NCBI RefSeq assembly: GCF_000785105.2
Contig: NZ_CP018906.1
Span: 1,178,001-1,242,000 of the forward strand
Direction: 5' to 3'
Source of the DNA: Lentilactobacillus curieae
Lineage (GTDB): Bacteria > Bacillota > Bacilli > Lactobacillales > Lactobacillaceae
DNA: 64,000 nt
Numbering within the stretch: the stretch's first letter is position 1; the number at the start of each line of letters is the position of its first letter. Below are positions 8,728 through 16,708 of this stretch, piece by piece. The notes under the pieces are model-generated. The model was not told the origin of the DNA, made no database searches, and saw only the letters and a program-made list of their open reading frames with translations. The position numbers and the translations under genes were made by a program.

Positions 8728-9306
8728 TTATCTTTGAAAAATAAACTTTTGAACCACATCATTAGCTATCGCAGCCACTTCTTCAACACTGAGACTAAAA
8801 TCAGAGTCAAACCACTCTAACACAATGCTAGCAATCATTCCCATGATTCCGGCATAAGCGTATTGGGCTTTGATTTCACTATTTTCATGTAACAATTTTG
8901 CCCAGTACGGAAAAAACTCTTTGGAAAAATAATGAATTCGACTCACAAATAGGGTTTCTTGATCATGGTCATACATTATCAGAATATGTTTTGCATTGTT
9001 CTTTACGTAAGTTAGTAGATTGATAAAGTAACTATTTAACATTGTGCATATTTCTTCAGGCGATTGGCTTGTTACTATCGCTTTTTCGTTAGTGATCTGT
9101 TTGATACCATCAATAAGTTGATCTTGTAAATGCCCCAATAGTTCATATTTGTCTGGAAAGTAGTTGTAAAAGGTGGATCGGTTAATATTTGCTACCTTGA
9201 TAATGTCGGTGACGGTTAGCCGTTCCAAGCCTTTTTCATCAAGTACCTGCCAAAATGCGTCCTCGATGCGGGCTTCGGTTTCTTTAGCCTTTAAATTGAG
9301 CTTCAT
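8728..9306 (-). CDS. TetR/AcrR family transcriptional repressor
   Basis: A ~192-residue protein. The N-terminal helix-turn-helix (about residues 10-55: LTVTDIIKVANINRSTFYNYF, then DKYELL) is typical of TetR; the C-terminal ligand domain is variable. ATG 9306 is preferred over a longer frame because GGGGGGAG lies just ahead. Two palindromes sharing the half-site CAACAC-GTGTTG lie 17-95 bases upstream and are the likely operators, so autoregulation is expected. The target beyond itself is not evident; the next genes (AEC carriers) have their own promoter downstream of the palindromes. Confidence 0.9.
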   Translation of the reverse strand: MKLNLKAKETEARIEDAFWQVLDEKGLERLTVTDIIKVANINRSTFYNYFPDKYELLGHLQDQLIDGIKQITNEKAIVTSQSPEEICTMLNSYFINLLTYVKNNAKHILIMYDHDQETLFVSRIHYFSKEFFPYWAKLLHENSEIKAQYAYAGIMGMIASIVLEWFDSDFSLSVEEVAAIANDVVQKFIFQR

Positions 9307-9322
9307 GTTCTCCCCCCTAATG

Positions 9323-9345
9323 CAACACATGTTGAATATGTGTTG
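9323..9345. promoter_or_regulatory. TetR operator candidate 1 (inverted repeat)
   Basis: CAACACAT, a 7-base spacer, then ATGTGTTG, directly upstream of the TetR start. It shares half-sites with the palindrome at 9379-9400. Confidence 0.75.
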
Positions 9346-9378
9346 TTGTTACGCAATTAAACTAACAATATAATAGCA

Positions 9379-9400
9379 TTAAACAACACGTGTTGTTTAA
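9379..9400. promoter_or_regulatory. TetR operator candidate 2 (perfect 22-bp palindrome)
   Basis: The half-site TTAAACAACAC is followed immediately by its exact reverse complement. This is a textbook TetR-family operator in the promoter region of the TetR gene. Confidence 0.8.
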
Positions 9401-9465
9401 AAAGTTCACACAAATTTCTGTATCCCAATTTCCCCTTAATTTTGAGGTACTATATCCGTGTTTTT

Positions 9466-9497
9466 AGCATTCTAGCGGGGGCTAGAATGCTTTTTTT
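9466..9497 (+). terminator. Orphan rho-independent terminator in an intergenic region
   Basis: Perfect 11-bp arms AGCATTCTAGC and GCTAGAATGCT with a GGGG loop and a T7 tail. No plus-strand gene lies upstream, so it ends either a short leader or small RNA, or transcripts starting near the TetR operators. Confidence 0.8.
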
Positions 9498-9531
9498 ATT
9501 GTCTTTAATTATGTATTTTTCTCTCATGGTC

Positions 9532-9559
9532 TTGTAATTTATTTCTAATGTAATATAAT
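9532..9559 (+). promoter_or_regulatory. Sigma-A-type promoter of the AEC-icd operon
   Basis: TTGTAA and TATAAT separated by 16 bases, 31 bases upstream of the first AEC start codon. Confidence 0.65.
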
Positions 9560-9590
9560 CTAACATTAATAAGTTAAAGGAGATGATTAC

Positions 9591-10505
9591 GTGCTTAACC
9601 ACTTAATGTTTGCACTACTCCCCGTGATTTTCACGTTTGCGTTGGGATATTTTGCGGCGGCAAAAGGTTCGTTCGATGACCGTGATAGTAGGAAACTGGT
9701 CTCGTTAGTTATGAATGTTATGTTGCCAATGAGTGTCTTTGCGGGAATTTGGGGTACACCTAGAAAGATTATTATCCAAGATATTCCGTTAGCAGGCTGG
9801 TTAATAATTGGGATGGTCGGCAGCTATTTCTCGTTACTATTGATTCATCGCTTCATTATGAAGACGCCAATTAGTGTGTCCTTATTACGAGCGATGTCAG
9901 TTGCGATGCCGTCAGTTCCCTTTATTGGCTCGGCAATCTTACCCCCAGTATTTGGGGCATCGTTAAGTGCCATCACAATTGGGGTTTGTTCCCTAGTAAT
10001 TAATGTGATTATGTTGCCAGTAGCTTACGCCTTACTTGATGGTGAAAAGTCGGCGAATGGGAATCGAGTGCTAACAACGTTGCGCAAACCTTTGGTTGCC
10101 TCGGCTCTTGGTGGATTTGCCCTCGCGTTATTGGGATGGCAAATGCCAGCTAACTTTGCAGGCACCTTTGAATTACTTGGAAAGGGTGCTGGTGGACTAG
10201 CAATTTTTGCGACTGGAGTCGTTTTGTTTACCAAGAAGATTTCTGTTAGCAAGACCATTTTTGCGACAGTTACTTCTAAAAACATCATATTTCCACTAGT
10301 TGTTTGGGGATTAATGTTACTGTTCAATCTGCCATCAGAAATTCGCCGGGTGGTCGTAGTCACCTTAGCAATTCCAACCGCAGTAATGCCAACTAGTTTA
10401 GGGATTCAATTTAACGTCAATCCCGCAGAATTAGCATCAACACAGTTCTGGAGTACAGTTGTTTCCGCAGTTTCGTTAGCAATTTTCTTGATGGCTCTTA
10501 GTTAA
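9591..10505 (+). CDS. AEC family transporter (malate permease-like), copy 1
   Basis: A 304-residue membrane protein with about ten hydrophobic segments in two repeats, of the auxin-efflux-carrier family that in lactic acid bacteria includes malate and other dicarboxylate permeases. GTG 9591 is the start, with AAAGGAGATG ahead. The protein has the internal polar break typical of AEC transporters (PxxxFIGSAILP and PTAVMPTSLGIQF). It is followed by a close paralogue and by isocitrate dehydrogenase, which suggests transport of a TCA-type organic acid. The substrate is inferred from this context. Confidence 0.85.
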   Translation: MLNHLMFALLPVIFTFALGYFAAAKGSFDDRDSRKLVSLVMNVMLPMSVFAGIWGTPRKIIIQDIPLAGWLIIGMVGSYFSLLLIHRFIMKTPISVSLLRAMSVAMPSVPFIGSAILPPVFGASLSAITIGVCSLVINVIMLPVAYALLDGEKSANGNRVLTTLRKPLVASALGGFALALLGWQMPANFAGTFELLGKGAGGLAIFATGVVLFTKKISVSKTIFATVTSKNIIFPLVVWGLMLLFNLPSEIRRVVVVTLAIPTAVMPTSLGIQFNVNPAELASTQFWSTVVSAVSLAIFLMALS

Positions 10506-10585
10506 ATCTACTTTACAAAGGAGGATAAACTGCATAAGTAACCTAAATATAGCTAAGGATGCCTTAGCAAACTGGAGATGAAGAT

Positions 10586-11497
10586 ATGTTACAAACATTG
10601 TTGTTTGCACTACTACCAATTATTGTTACCATCGCGTTAGGATATATGTCTGCTGCCAAGGGAATGTTCGATGATCATGATAGTCGTCAATTTGTTCACT
10701 TGGTCTTGAATTACATGCTGCCATTAAGCGTGTTTTCTGGAATTTGGAGTACTCCAAGGAAGATAATTATTCAGGATATTCCATTAGCGACCTGGTTATT
10801 AGTTAGCATGGTGGGTGCCTATTTTCTACTGCTAGTTATTCATAGATACATACTACATACAGAACTGCAGATTTCGTCATTGAGATCCATGTCGGTTGCG
10901 GACCCGTCTGTGCTGTTTATCGGTTCAGCGATTCTACCATTGATTTTTGGCCAGTCGTTAAGTGCAATTACGATTGGAATCTGTACGTTGATCATTAATA
11001 TCATAATGTTACCAGTGGTGTTTAGCTCATTAACGGAAGTCCGTTCACTGGGCTCCAGAATCGTTAGCACGTTAAAAAAGCCGCTGGTTTTAGCAGCACT
11101 TTTAGGGTTTGTGCTCGCACTTTGCGGATCACAGATGCCCGAACAATTAGCAGGATCATTTGAATTACTTGGTAAAGGTGCGGGTGGTTTAGCAATTTTT
11201 GCAACTGGAATTATTCTGTATACCAGAAAGATTTTGGTAAACAGTGCAATTGCAATGACTGTACTTACCAAGAATGTTCTTTTCCCATTAGTAATTTGGG
11301 GCGTAATGTTGGCTTTAAATGCACCTTCAGAGTTGCAAAGAATCGTGGTGTTAACTTTAGCAATTCCAACCGCAACGATGCCAACCAGTTTAGCAATTCA
11401 GTTTAAAGTTAATGAATCAGAGTTGGCATCAACTCAATTCTGGAGCACGGTGTGTTCGTTTGTGACATTATCTGGATTTTTAATCGTGTTGAGTTAG
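10586..11497 (+). CDS. AEC family transporter (malate permease-like), copy 2
   Basis: A 303-residue paralogue of the preceding gene that aligns end to end with it (LPxxxTxALGYxxAAKGxFDDxDSR at the start, FELLGKGAGGLAIFATG in the middle, LAxTQFWSTV at the end). It arose by tandem duplication. Differences cluster in the loop after TM5 and in the MSVAMPSVPF versus MSVADPSVLF stretch, which may alter substrate choice. ATG 10586 has GGAGATG ahead. The 80-base gap contains a second AAAGGAGG with no usable start codon after it. Co-transcribed with the isocitrate dehydrogenase gene 13 bases on. Confidence 0.85.
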   Translation: MLQTLLFALLPIIVTIALGYMSAAKGMFDDHDSRQFVHLVLNYMLPLSVFSGIWSTPRKIIIQDIPLATWLLVSMVGAYFLLLVIHRYILHTELQISSLRSMSVADPSVLFIGSAILPLIFGQSLSAITIGICTLIINIIMLPVVFSSLTEVRSLGSRIVSTLKKPLVLAALLGFVLALCGSQMPEQLAGSFELLGKGAGGLAIFATGIILYTRKILVNSAIAMTVLTKNVLFPLVIWGVMLALNAPSELQRIVVLTLAIPTATMPTSLAIQFKVNESELASTQFWSTVCSFVTLSGFLIVLS

Positions 11498-11510
11498 AAA
11501 GGATATAAAA

Positions 11511-12776
11511 ATGCAAACCGAAAAAATTGAAATTAACGGTGATCAGATAGTTACCCCTGATCATCCAATAATTCCCTTTATTCAGGGGGATGGAATTGGT
11601 CCAGAAATTTGGCAGGCAGCTCAGACTGTATTTGATGCAGCGGTTAAGTCTGCATACCATGGGACAAGAAAAGTTGAATGGCTGCCATTGTTAGCCGGTG
11701 AGGTAGCTTATAAGCAAACGGGTGAGTGGTTGCCAAAGGAGACCCTAACTAAACTTGATCAGTATTTAGTGGGAATAAAGGGACCATTAACTACCCCAAT
11801 TGGTGAGGGACACAGGTCAATCAATGTAACTCTGAGACAAAAACTAGATTTGTATGCGTGTTTTCGGCCAGTAACTTACTTTGACGGTGCGCCTTCTCCG
11901 GTGGTTCATCCCGAGCGAGTTAACATTGACGTTTTTCGAGAAAACACTGAGGATATCTATGCCGGAATCGATGCTGATGTTGGAACTGATGAGGCCGAGC
12001 AAATTAAAAAACTGCTTGAAAATAACGGGCAACTAACCAAAGTCAGATTTCCTGACACGGCCGCCTTCGCCATCAAACCAATTTCGATTGATGGCTCTAA
12101 CCGAATCGTGGCAGCAGCGATTGAGCACGCATTGTCCCATGATCGGCACACTCTAACTCTGGTTCATAAAGGAAACATCATGAAGAAGACAGAGGGAAGC
12201 TTTAAAAAGTGGGGCTATGAACTGGCTGAGAAAAAGTATGGTGATAGAGTATTTACTATGAACCAATATGCTGACATTGAGCAAAATCATGGTAAGAACG
12301 CTGCAGAGACGGCATTAGCTGATGCTAGGGCAACTGGTAAACTGATTGTTAATGATGTAATCACCGACAACTTTTTTCAGCAAGCTCTCCTTCATCCGGA
12401 AAACTTTGAGGTTGTTGCCACGATGAATCTTAATGGTGACTATATTTCAGACGCTTTGGCTGCTCAGGTTGGTGGAATTGGGATTGCTCCTGGTGCTAAC
12501 ATTAACTACCAGACTGGTCACGCCATCTTTGAAGCGACCCACGGAACCGCACCTCAGTTCGCTGGCCAAAATAAAATGAACCCAACGTCGATCATTCTGT
12601 CAGGAGCGATGATGTTTGACTACATTGGTTGGGGTGAAGTTGCGAGTGTAATTAAAGCCGCAATTAGTGAAGCAATAAAAACTCAGCATGTAACCGAAGA
12701 TTTTGCCACTATGGAATCTGCTGAAATTCTCAGTACGAGTGAGTTTGGGGAGTATGTAGCAAAGTTGATTAAATAG
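11511..12776 (+). CDS. icd: Isocitrate dehydrogenase
   Basis: A 421-residue enzyme that oxidises isocitrate to 2-oxoglutarate. Substrate-binding GEGHRSINVTLRQKLDLY (equivalent of the phosphorylatable Ser of E. coli Icd), FRENTEDIYAG and the closing HGTAP...NPTSIILSGAMM block are all present, and the length fits. The usual NADP determinant pair Lys-Tyr after HGTAP is replaced by Gln-Phe (PQFAG), so cofactor preference is uncertain. Many lactobacilli lack a full TCA cycle; here the gene lies with two organic-acid carriers, fitting citrate/isocitrate use for glutamate synthesis (inference). Confidence 0.93.
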   Translation: MQTEKIEINGDQIVTPDHPIIPFIQGDGIGPEIWQAAQTVFDAAVKSAYHGTRKVEWLPLLAGEVAYKQTGEWLPKETLTKLDQYLVGIKGPLTTPIGEGHRSINVTLRQKLDLYACFRPVTYFDGAPSPVVHPERVNIDVFRENTEDIYAGIDADVGTDEAEQIKKLLENNGQLTKVRFPDTAAFAIKPISIDGSNRIVAAAIEHALSHDRHTLTLVHKGNIMKKTEGSFKKWGYELAEKKYGDRVFTMNQYADIEQNHGKNAAETALADARATGKLIVNDVITDNFFQQALLHPENFEVVATMNLNGDYISDALAAQVGGIGIAPGANINYQTGHAIFEATHGTAPQFAGQNKMNPTSIILSGAMMFDYIGWGEVASVIKAAISEAIKTQHVTEDFATMESAEILSTSEFGEYVAKLIK

Positions 12777-12786
12777 CTTTGCGAAT

Positions 12787-12834
12787 AAAAAAGAAGGAGT
12801 TTGCAATTTAGCACGCAAACTTCTTCTTTTTTTA
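12787..12834. terminator. Bidirectional terminator after icd
   Basis: The arms AAGAAGGAGTTTGC and GCAAACTTCTTCTT (one wobble) are flanked by A and T runs between convergent genes. Confidence 0.85.
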
Positions 12835-13704
12835 TTTTCTCACCGCTGATACTTCATGGTGGTGTAACTTCTTATATTTGCCAGGCGACATTCCAACTCG
12901 CTGACCAAACGTTCTAATAAAGTTGCTATAATTACCAAAACCGCACCTTTCGCATGTGTCAGTGACGCTGGCACCTTCTCTAAGCAGCTGTTTGGCTAAC
13001 TCAATTCGTTTTTCAATCACATAGGTATGAATCGATACGTGCATGTATTTTTTGAAGTACTGATCAATATAGTTAGGGTTCAAGAAAAATTGTTGGCTAA
13101 AAATGGATAGACTTAACTTTTGGTCAATGTTCTCAGAAATAAATCTGGTGAGTTCCTCCAACAGTTTGGGAATATTGTTTTCCCGGTGCTCCTGAACAGG
13201 AGTAACTTCATTAGCTAGTAGCAGCATTCTTGCTAAGATAATCCTTTCATAAATATCAGAGGCATATTCATTTTGTTCAATAATCGATGATAAATTTTCA
13301 CACATGGTGGTAAATGAAGCACATTGTTGTTCGTCAAGAATCATCGTACTGACTTCTTGGTTACGAGCAGCTTCAAAACACTTGTACAGGTTAGTTTTGT
13401 CCGTTGATAAAATATCGATTAAATCTAGATCGATGTTAACGTATGCCCGTTCATAAGGACTATCATCATGGGTAACAGCACAATGCCAAATGCCATCTGG
13501 AATGATAATCAGCGATTTAGGTGGGATTTTGAATGCTTGCTTTTCAGTATAAAAACTTGCGTTTCCAGAAATTAATAAGAAAAGTTCAATATGATGGGTA
13601 TGAACATGTAGTGGACTGTCGTGATGCCTACTGGTAACGTGGTTACAGAAGACATCGATTGGAATTGTTCCGTCAATTGGAAGGTTGTCAATCAATAATA
13701 TCAC
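12832..13704 (-). CDS. AraC family regulator with N-terminal cupin domain
   Basis: A 290-residue regulator. Residues 20-110 form a cupin sugar-sensing domain (HVHTHHIELFLLISG, then IIPDGIWHCAV). Residues ~185-285 carry two helix-turn-helix motifs (LSIFSQQFFLNPNYIDQYF and CERCGFGNYSNFIRTF...GMSPGKYKK). It is divergent from the GPH symporter-SGNH-GH115 operon and most likely activates it on sensing a xylan- or glucuronate-derived ligand. Direct repeats in the intergenic region, listed separately, are candidate binding sites. Confidence 0.9.
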   Translation of the reverse strand: MILLIDNLPIDGTIPIDVFCNHVTSRHHDSPLHVHTHHIELFLLISGNASFYTEKQAFKIPPKSLIIIPDGIWHCAVTHDDSPYERAYVNIDLDLIDILSTDKTNLYKCFEAARNQEVSTMILDEQQCASFTTMCENLSSIIEQNEYASDIYERIILARMLLLANEVTPVQEHRENNIPKLLEELTRFISENIDQKLSLSIFSQQFFLNPNYIDQYFKKYMHVSIHTYVIEKRIELAKQLLREGASVTDTCERCGFGNYSNFIRTFGQRVGMSPGKYKKLHHHEVSAVRK

Positions 13705-13749
13705 CTATCTTTTTGCAATGTTTGGCTATAAAAATGCAAAGAATGTGCG

Positions 13750-13766
13750 TTGTAAAGCGCTTACAA
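13750..13766. promoter_or_regulatory. Palindromic cre-like element
   Basis: TTGTAAAGCGCTTACAA is a near-palindrome resembling the optimal cre TGTAAGCGCTTACA with one extra A. It lies 46 bases upstream of the AraC gene, so catabolite repression of the regulator is plausible. Confidence 0.5.
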
Positions 13767-13861
13767 TGAGATTGTACAAAAAATTAAGTTGAAAGTAAAC
13801 AGCAACTAGCTAGTGCAATTATTTCGGAATACCCGTTTTCGCGGGAATTGTTTACTATCGG

Positions 13862-13903
13862 CTTAAAGTTTCTCCCCCGTTTCAACGGCTCGTCTTAAAG
13901 TTT
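13862..13903 (+). promoter_or_regulatory. Direct repeats, candidate AraC-type operator
   Basis: CTTAAAGTTT occurs at 13862-13871 and again at 13894-13903, a 32-base (three helical turn) period. Directly repeated sites in helical phase upstream of the -35 region are typical for AraC activators. Confidence 0.55.
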
Positions 13904-13929
13904 TTTGCACAAAATTTTTTACACATTAA

Positions 13930-13943
13930 TGAAAGCGAATTCA
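13930..13943 (+). promoter_or_regulatory. cre box upstream of the GPH symporter
   Basis: TGAAAGCGAATTCA matches the cre consensus at 13 of 14 positions. It lies 27 bases before the start codon, overlapping or just after a TTGCAC/TAATGA-type promoter, where CcpA would repress. Confidence 0.7.
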
Positions 13944-13970
13944 AAATTCGCCGGTAATTAGGAGGATATT

Positions 13971-15563
13971 ATGGATATGCAAAACAAGAAGGTTCATGAT
14001 GGCTGGGATGAATATGCCAACAAGGGAATCTACCAAGCTAAAGGAAAAGTTGGCTTAGGCAGATCAGTTGGATTTGGCGTTTTCTCATTCTTCAGTATTT
14101 CGATGCAAGGATTAGTTGGTGCTTGGTTGCTGTTCTTCTACACAACATTCTGTGGATTGTCAGCTGGTCAAGGGGCTACGATTTTCTTAGTTGGTCGTGT
14201 GGCTGATGGAATTGCCTCTCTAGTAATGGGAAACATTTCAGATAATGTTTACAAGTACAAGCTAGGCCGTAAATTTGGTCGTCGTCACTTGTTTATTTTG
14301 GCTGCCGCACCTTCAGTGTTGTTTGCCATTACAATGTGGATTGCCGGAATGAGCTTCTGGTACTACTTGGTAACATACGTTATCACTACTGTCTTGATGT
14401 CAGTTCTGCAAATTCCTTGGGAAACTTTACCAAACGAAATGACCAAGGATTACAACCAACGGACAACAATGTCTACTGCCCGGATGGTTATTGCTGGGTT
14501 AGGTAACATGTTGGCACAATTCGTTCCTGCTCAATTGTTCAACTACTTCCCAAAGACTTCACCAACTCCATATTTAATTATGCAAGCTGGTTTCTCAATC
14601 GTTACGTTCTTCTTGATCTTCATTACATACAAGACCACGTGGGAACACTTTATCACTAAGGATGAAGCTAAGAAGCTTGAAGCAGAAGCCTTACGTGCAA
14701 ATAACGGTAAAAAACCTAACTTGAAGTCAGAAGTTAAGAACTACTTCTCGACATTCAAGATTAAGAGTTTCAGAATTCACATGGGTATTTATTTAAGCTC
14801 ATACTTTGCAACTATTCTTTGGTCAACAGTATTTGTTTACTTTATTGTTTTCGTTGTTGGTAAGACAACTTCAGTTTCAGGATTCCTGCAATCATTAAGT
14901 ATTGTTTCTGTACCAGTTACTTTGGCAGCTGGATACATTGTTACTAAGATTTCACCAAGATCGCTGTATACAATTGGTTACTCACTAATTTTAATTTCAT
15001 GTCTTGACTGGGCCTTTGTTGCTTTAACTAAACCTGCTCACGTTATGGTATGGCTTGTTATTGGTACTTTGTTCTACGAAGTTGGTTTGTACATCTTGTA
15101 CTTTGTTCCTTGGAACGTATTCCCATTCATCCCTGATGTTGATACCTTGGTTACTGGTAAAAACCGTGCCGGACTATTTGCCTCAGTTATGGTATTTATC
15201 AACCAAATCAGTCAAGGTTTAGCTTCAGTTGTTGCTGGTTACTTACTTGATTTTGCTCATTTCAAACAATCAACTACTGGTGCTGTTGCTCAACCAGGTA
15301 GTGCTATTCACATGATTACATTCATCGTTTCTGGCGGTGTTGGAATTATGATTTTGATTGCGCTTCTATTTGCAAGTCGCTTTAAGCTAAGTAAGAAGAC
15401 ATTCGGTGTCCTTGCTAGCGAATTAGTTAGACTTCAAAAGGGTGGTAGCATGAAGGACGTTGACCCTAAGACTAAGAAGGTCTGTGAAGACTTGACTGGT
15501 GTTGACTACGACTCAATTGATTTCTGGAAGAAGAATGATCAAGAAGGTTCTACTGTAAAATAA
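13971..15563 (+). CDS. GPH family glycoside/pentoside/hexuronide:cation symporter
   Basis: A 530-residue protein with about 12 hydrophobic helices. The block DRIAD-like GRVADGIASLVMGNISDN, the following KLGRKFGRRHLFIL and IPWETLPNEMT are hallmarks of the GPH (MelB/XynB-type) family. The C-terminus is a hydrophilic tail. GGAGG sits 5 bases ahead of ATG 13971. It is first in an operon with a small unknown protein, an SGNH hydrolase and a GH115 alpha-glucuronidase, so (4-O-methyl)glucuronic-acid-bearing xylo-oligosaccharides are the likely cargo. Codon choice is strongly adapted (many TTC, TAC, AAG), hinting at high expression. Confidence 0.9.
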   Translation: MDMQNKKVHDGWDEYANKGIYQAKGKVGLGRSVGFGVFSFFSISMQGLVGAWLLFFYTTFCGLSAGQGATIFLVGRVADGIASLVMGNISDNVYKYKLGRKFGRRHLFILAAAPSVLFAITMWIAGMSFWYYLVTYVITTVLMSVLQIPWETLPNEMTKDYNQRTTMSTARMVIAGLGNMLAQFVPAQLFNYFPKTSPTPYLIMQAGFSIVTFFLIFITYKTTWEHFITKDEAKKLEAEALRANNGKKPNLKSEVKNYFSTFKIKSFRIHMGIYLSSYFATILWSTVFVYFIVFVVGKTTSVSGFLQSLSIVSVPVTLAAGYIVTKISPRSLYTIGYSLILISCLDWAFVALTKPAHVMVWLVIGTLFYEVGLYILYFVPWNVFPFIPDVDTLVTGKNRAGLFASVMVFINQISQGLASVVAGYLLDFAHFKQSTTGAVAQPGSAIHMITFIVSGGVGIMILIALLFASRFKLSKKTFGVLASELVRLQKGGSMKDVDPKTKKVCEDLTGVDYDSIDFWKKNDQEGSTVK

Positions 15564-15595
15564 GCGATTTATAGGTTTAGATAGGAGACGATTTT

Positions 15596-15961
15596 ATGGC
15601 TGAGGAAAATTTAGACTGGAAAGAAGCCTTGAAGTCTGCGGAAAGTTTTCACGCATTCATTACTGATTACTTCAAGACTCATAAAGAGTTAACTGGATCA
15701 TATGAAATCCCTTCATATTATGAACATTACACCGTAACTTTGGATAGCCGCGATGGAATTGTAATTACTCTAGTTACTGGTTTAAATCAAAATGGGGTGG
15801 TTGCTTCACCACTACCCTTTAAGCAAAAAGAAAGCATGTCGATTGAAGACTTCAGAAACTTGATTCTCCACAAGAAATTTGCGGATCAAAACATGTCACT
15901 TGCTGATGTGTTCCAGGCAGTTGCTGGGGTTCCTGATTCGGATAACGACAGTGATAAATAG
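15596..15961 (+). CDS. Small conserved protein of unknown function, paralogue of the gene at 3966
   Basis: A 121-residue acidic cytoplasmic protein. The core GSYEIPSYYEHYTVTLDSRD, GIVITLVTGLN, PLPFKQKESMSIEDFRNLIL and LADVFQAV match the paralogue at 3966-4304 over its full length. It sits between the sugar symporter and the SGNH hydrolase in one operon (32 bases after the symporter with an AGGAGA site; 11 bases before the next gene). No known domain is evident to me. Placement inside a carbohydrate operon makes a role in handling the imported oligosaccharide or in an esterase complex plausible. Confidence 0.75.
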   Translation: MAEENLDWKEALKSAESFHAFITDYFKTHKELTGSYEIPSYYEHYTVTLDSRDGIVITLVTGLNQNGVVASPLPFKQKESMSIEDFRNLILHKKFADQNMSLADVFQAVAGVPDSDNDSDK

Positions 15962-15972
15962 TGTGAAAGAAT

Positions 15973-16683
15973 GTGAATGACGTGATCGAAAATCCATTGG
16001 TTGGGAAGACAATGTATGCCTTTGGCACTAGTATCGTTAATGGCCATCTGGCAAATGTAAGTTTTGTTGATGATATTTGCCGGGCAAACAAAATTTCTTT
16101 TAAAAAATTTTGCGTCAACGGAGCAACTTCGAGGACAACCGATCCAAACAACATTATCAAGCAAATTACGAGTACGCCCGATGATGTTCCTGATTTGATT
16201 GTATTTGACTCGATTGCTAATGACGCATATCCCGAAGTTGTTAACGATCCTAAGAAATTAGGCAAGATAAGTAACGGGTATGATGAGCAACTAGATCCTA
16301 CGACATACTGTGGTGCCGTTGAAACTATCTGCAAGATGTTGGAGACTAAGTACCAAGGTGCCAAAATTTTGTACGTTGCTACGCATAAGACGCCGGCAAG
16401 AGATTTAATGGTTCAAAACGTCATGCACGACATTTCACTGAAAATTATGAGTAAATGGTCGATTATGGTTGCTGATTTGTACACGGAGGGTAATTTCAAT
16501 GGCTTTCTAAAACAGTATCAGCACGACTACTCTTATGATGAAACTGATGAACAAGGTGGCAATCACTCATTTGGCGGTACGGGAACTCATCCGAACGCTG
16601 ACGGGTATCGACTATTTTATGATCCCCTAATTTTGGGTAAGCTGAATTTGCTGGTTTTTCAAACGAATGATGAAACAAACTGA
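15973..16683 (+). CDS. SGNH/GDSL-type hydrolase (putative carbohydrate esterase)
   Basis: A 236-residue cytoplasmic hydrolase. The four SGNH blocks can be placed: block I FGTSIVNG (Ser), block II NGATSR (Gly), block III DSIANDAYP (Asn), block V GTHPNADGY (Asp and His). It has no signal peptide. GTG 15973 is taken as the start; the ribosome binding site is weak, which suggests coupling to the preceding gene 11 bases away. Sitting between a GPH symporter and GH115, it probably deacetylates or de-esterifies imported xylo-oligosaccharides (inference). Confidence 0.8.
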   Translation: MNDVIENPLVGKTMYAFGTSIVNGHLANVSFVDDICRANKISFKKFCVNGATSRTTDPNNIIKQITSTPDDVPDLIVFDSIANDAYPEVVNDPKKLGKISNGYDEQLDPTTYCGAVETICKMLETKYQGAKILYVATHKTPARDLMVQNVMHDISLKIMSKWSIMVADLYTEGNFNGFLKQYQHDYSYDETDEQGGNHSFGGTGTHPNADGYRLFYDPLILGKLNLLVFQTNDETN

Positions 16684-16708
16684 AGAGTAGGGGTTAGAGG
16701 AGTTAAGA

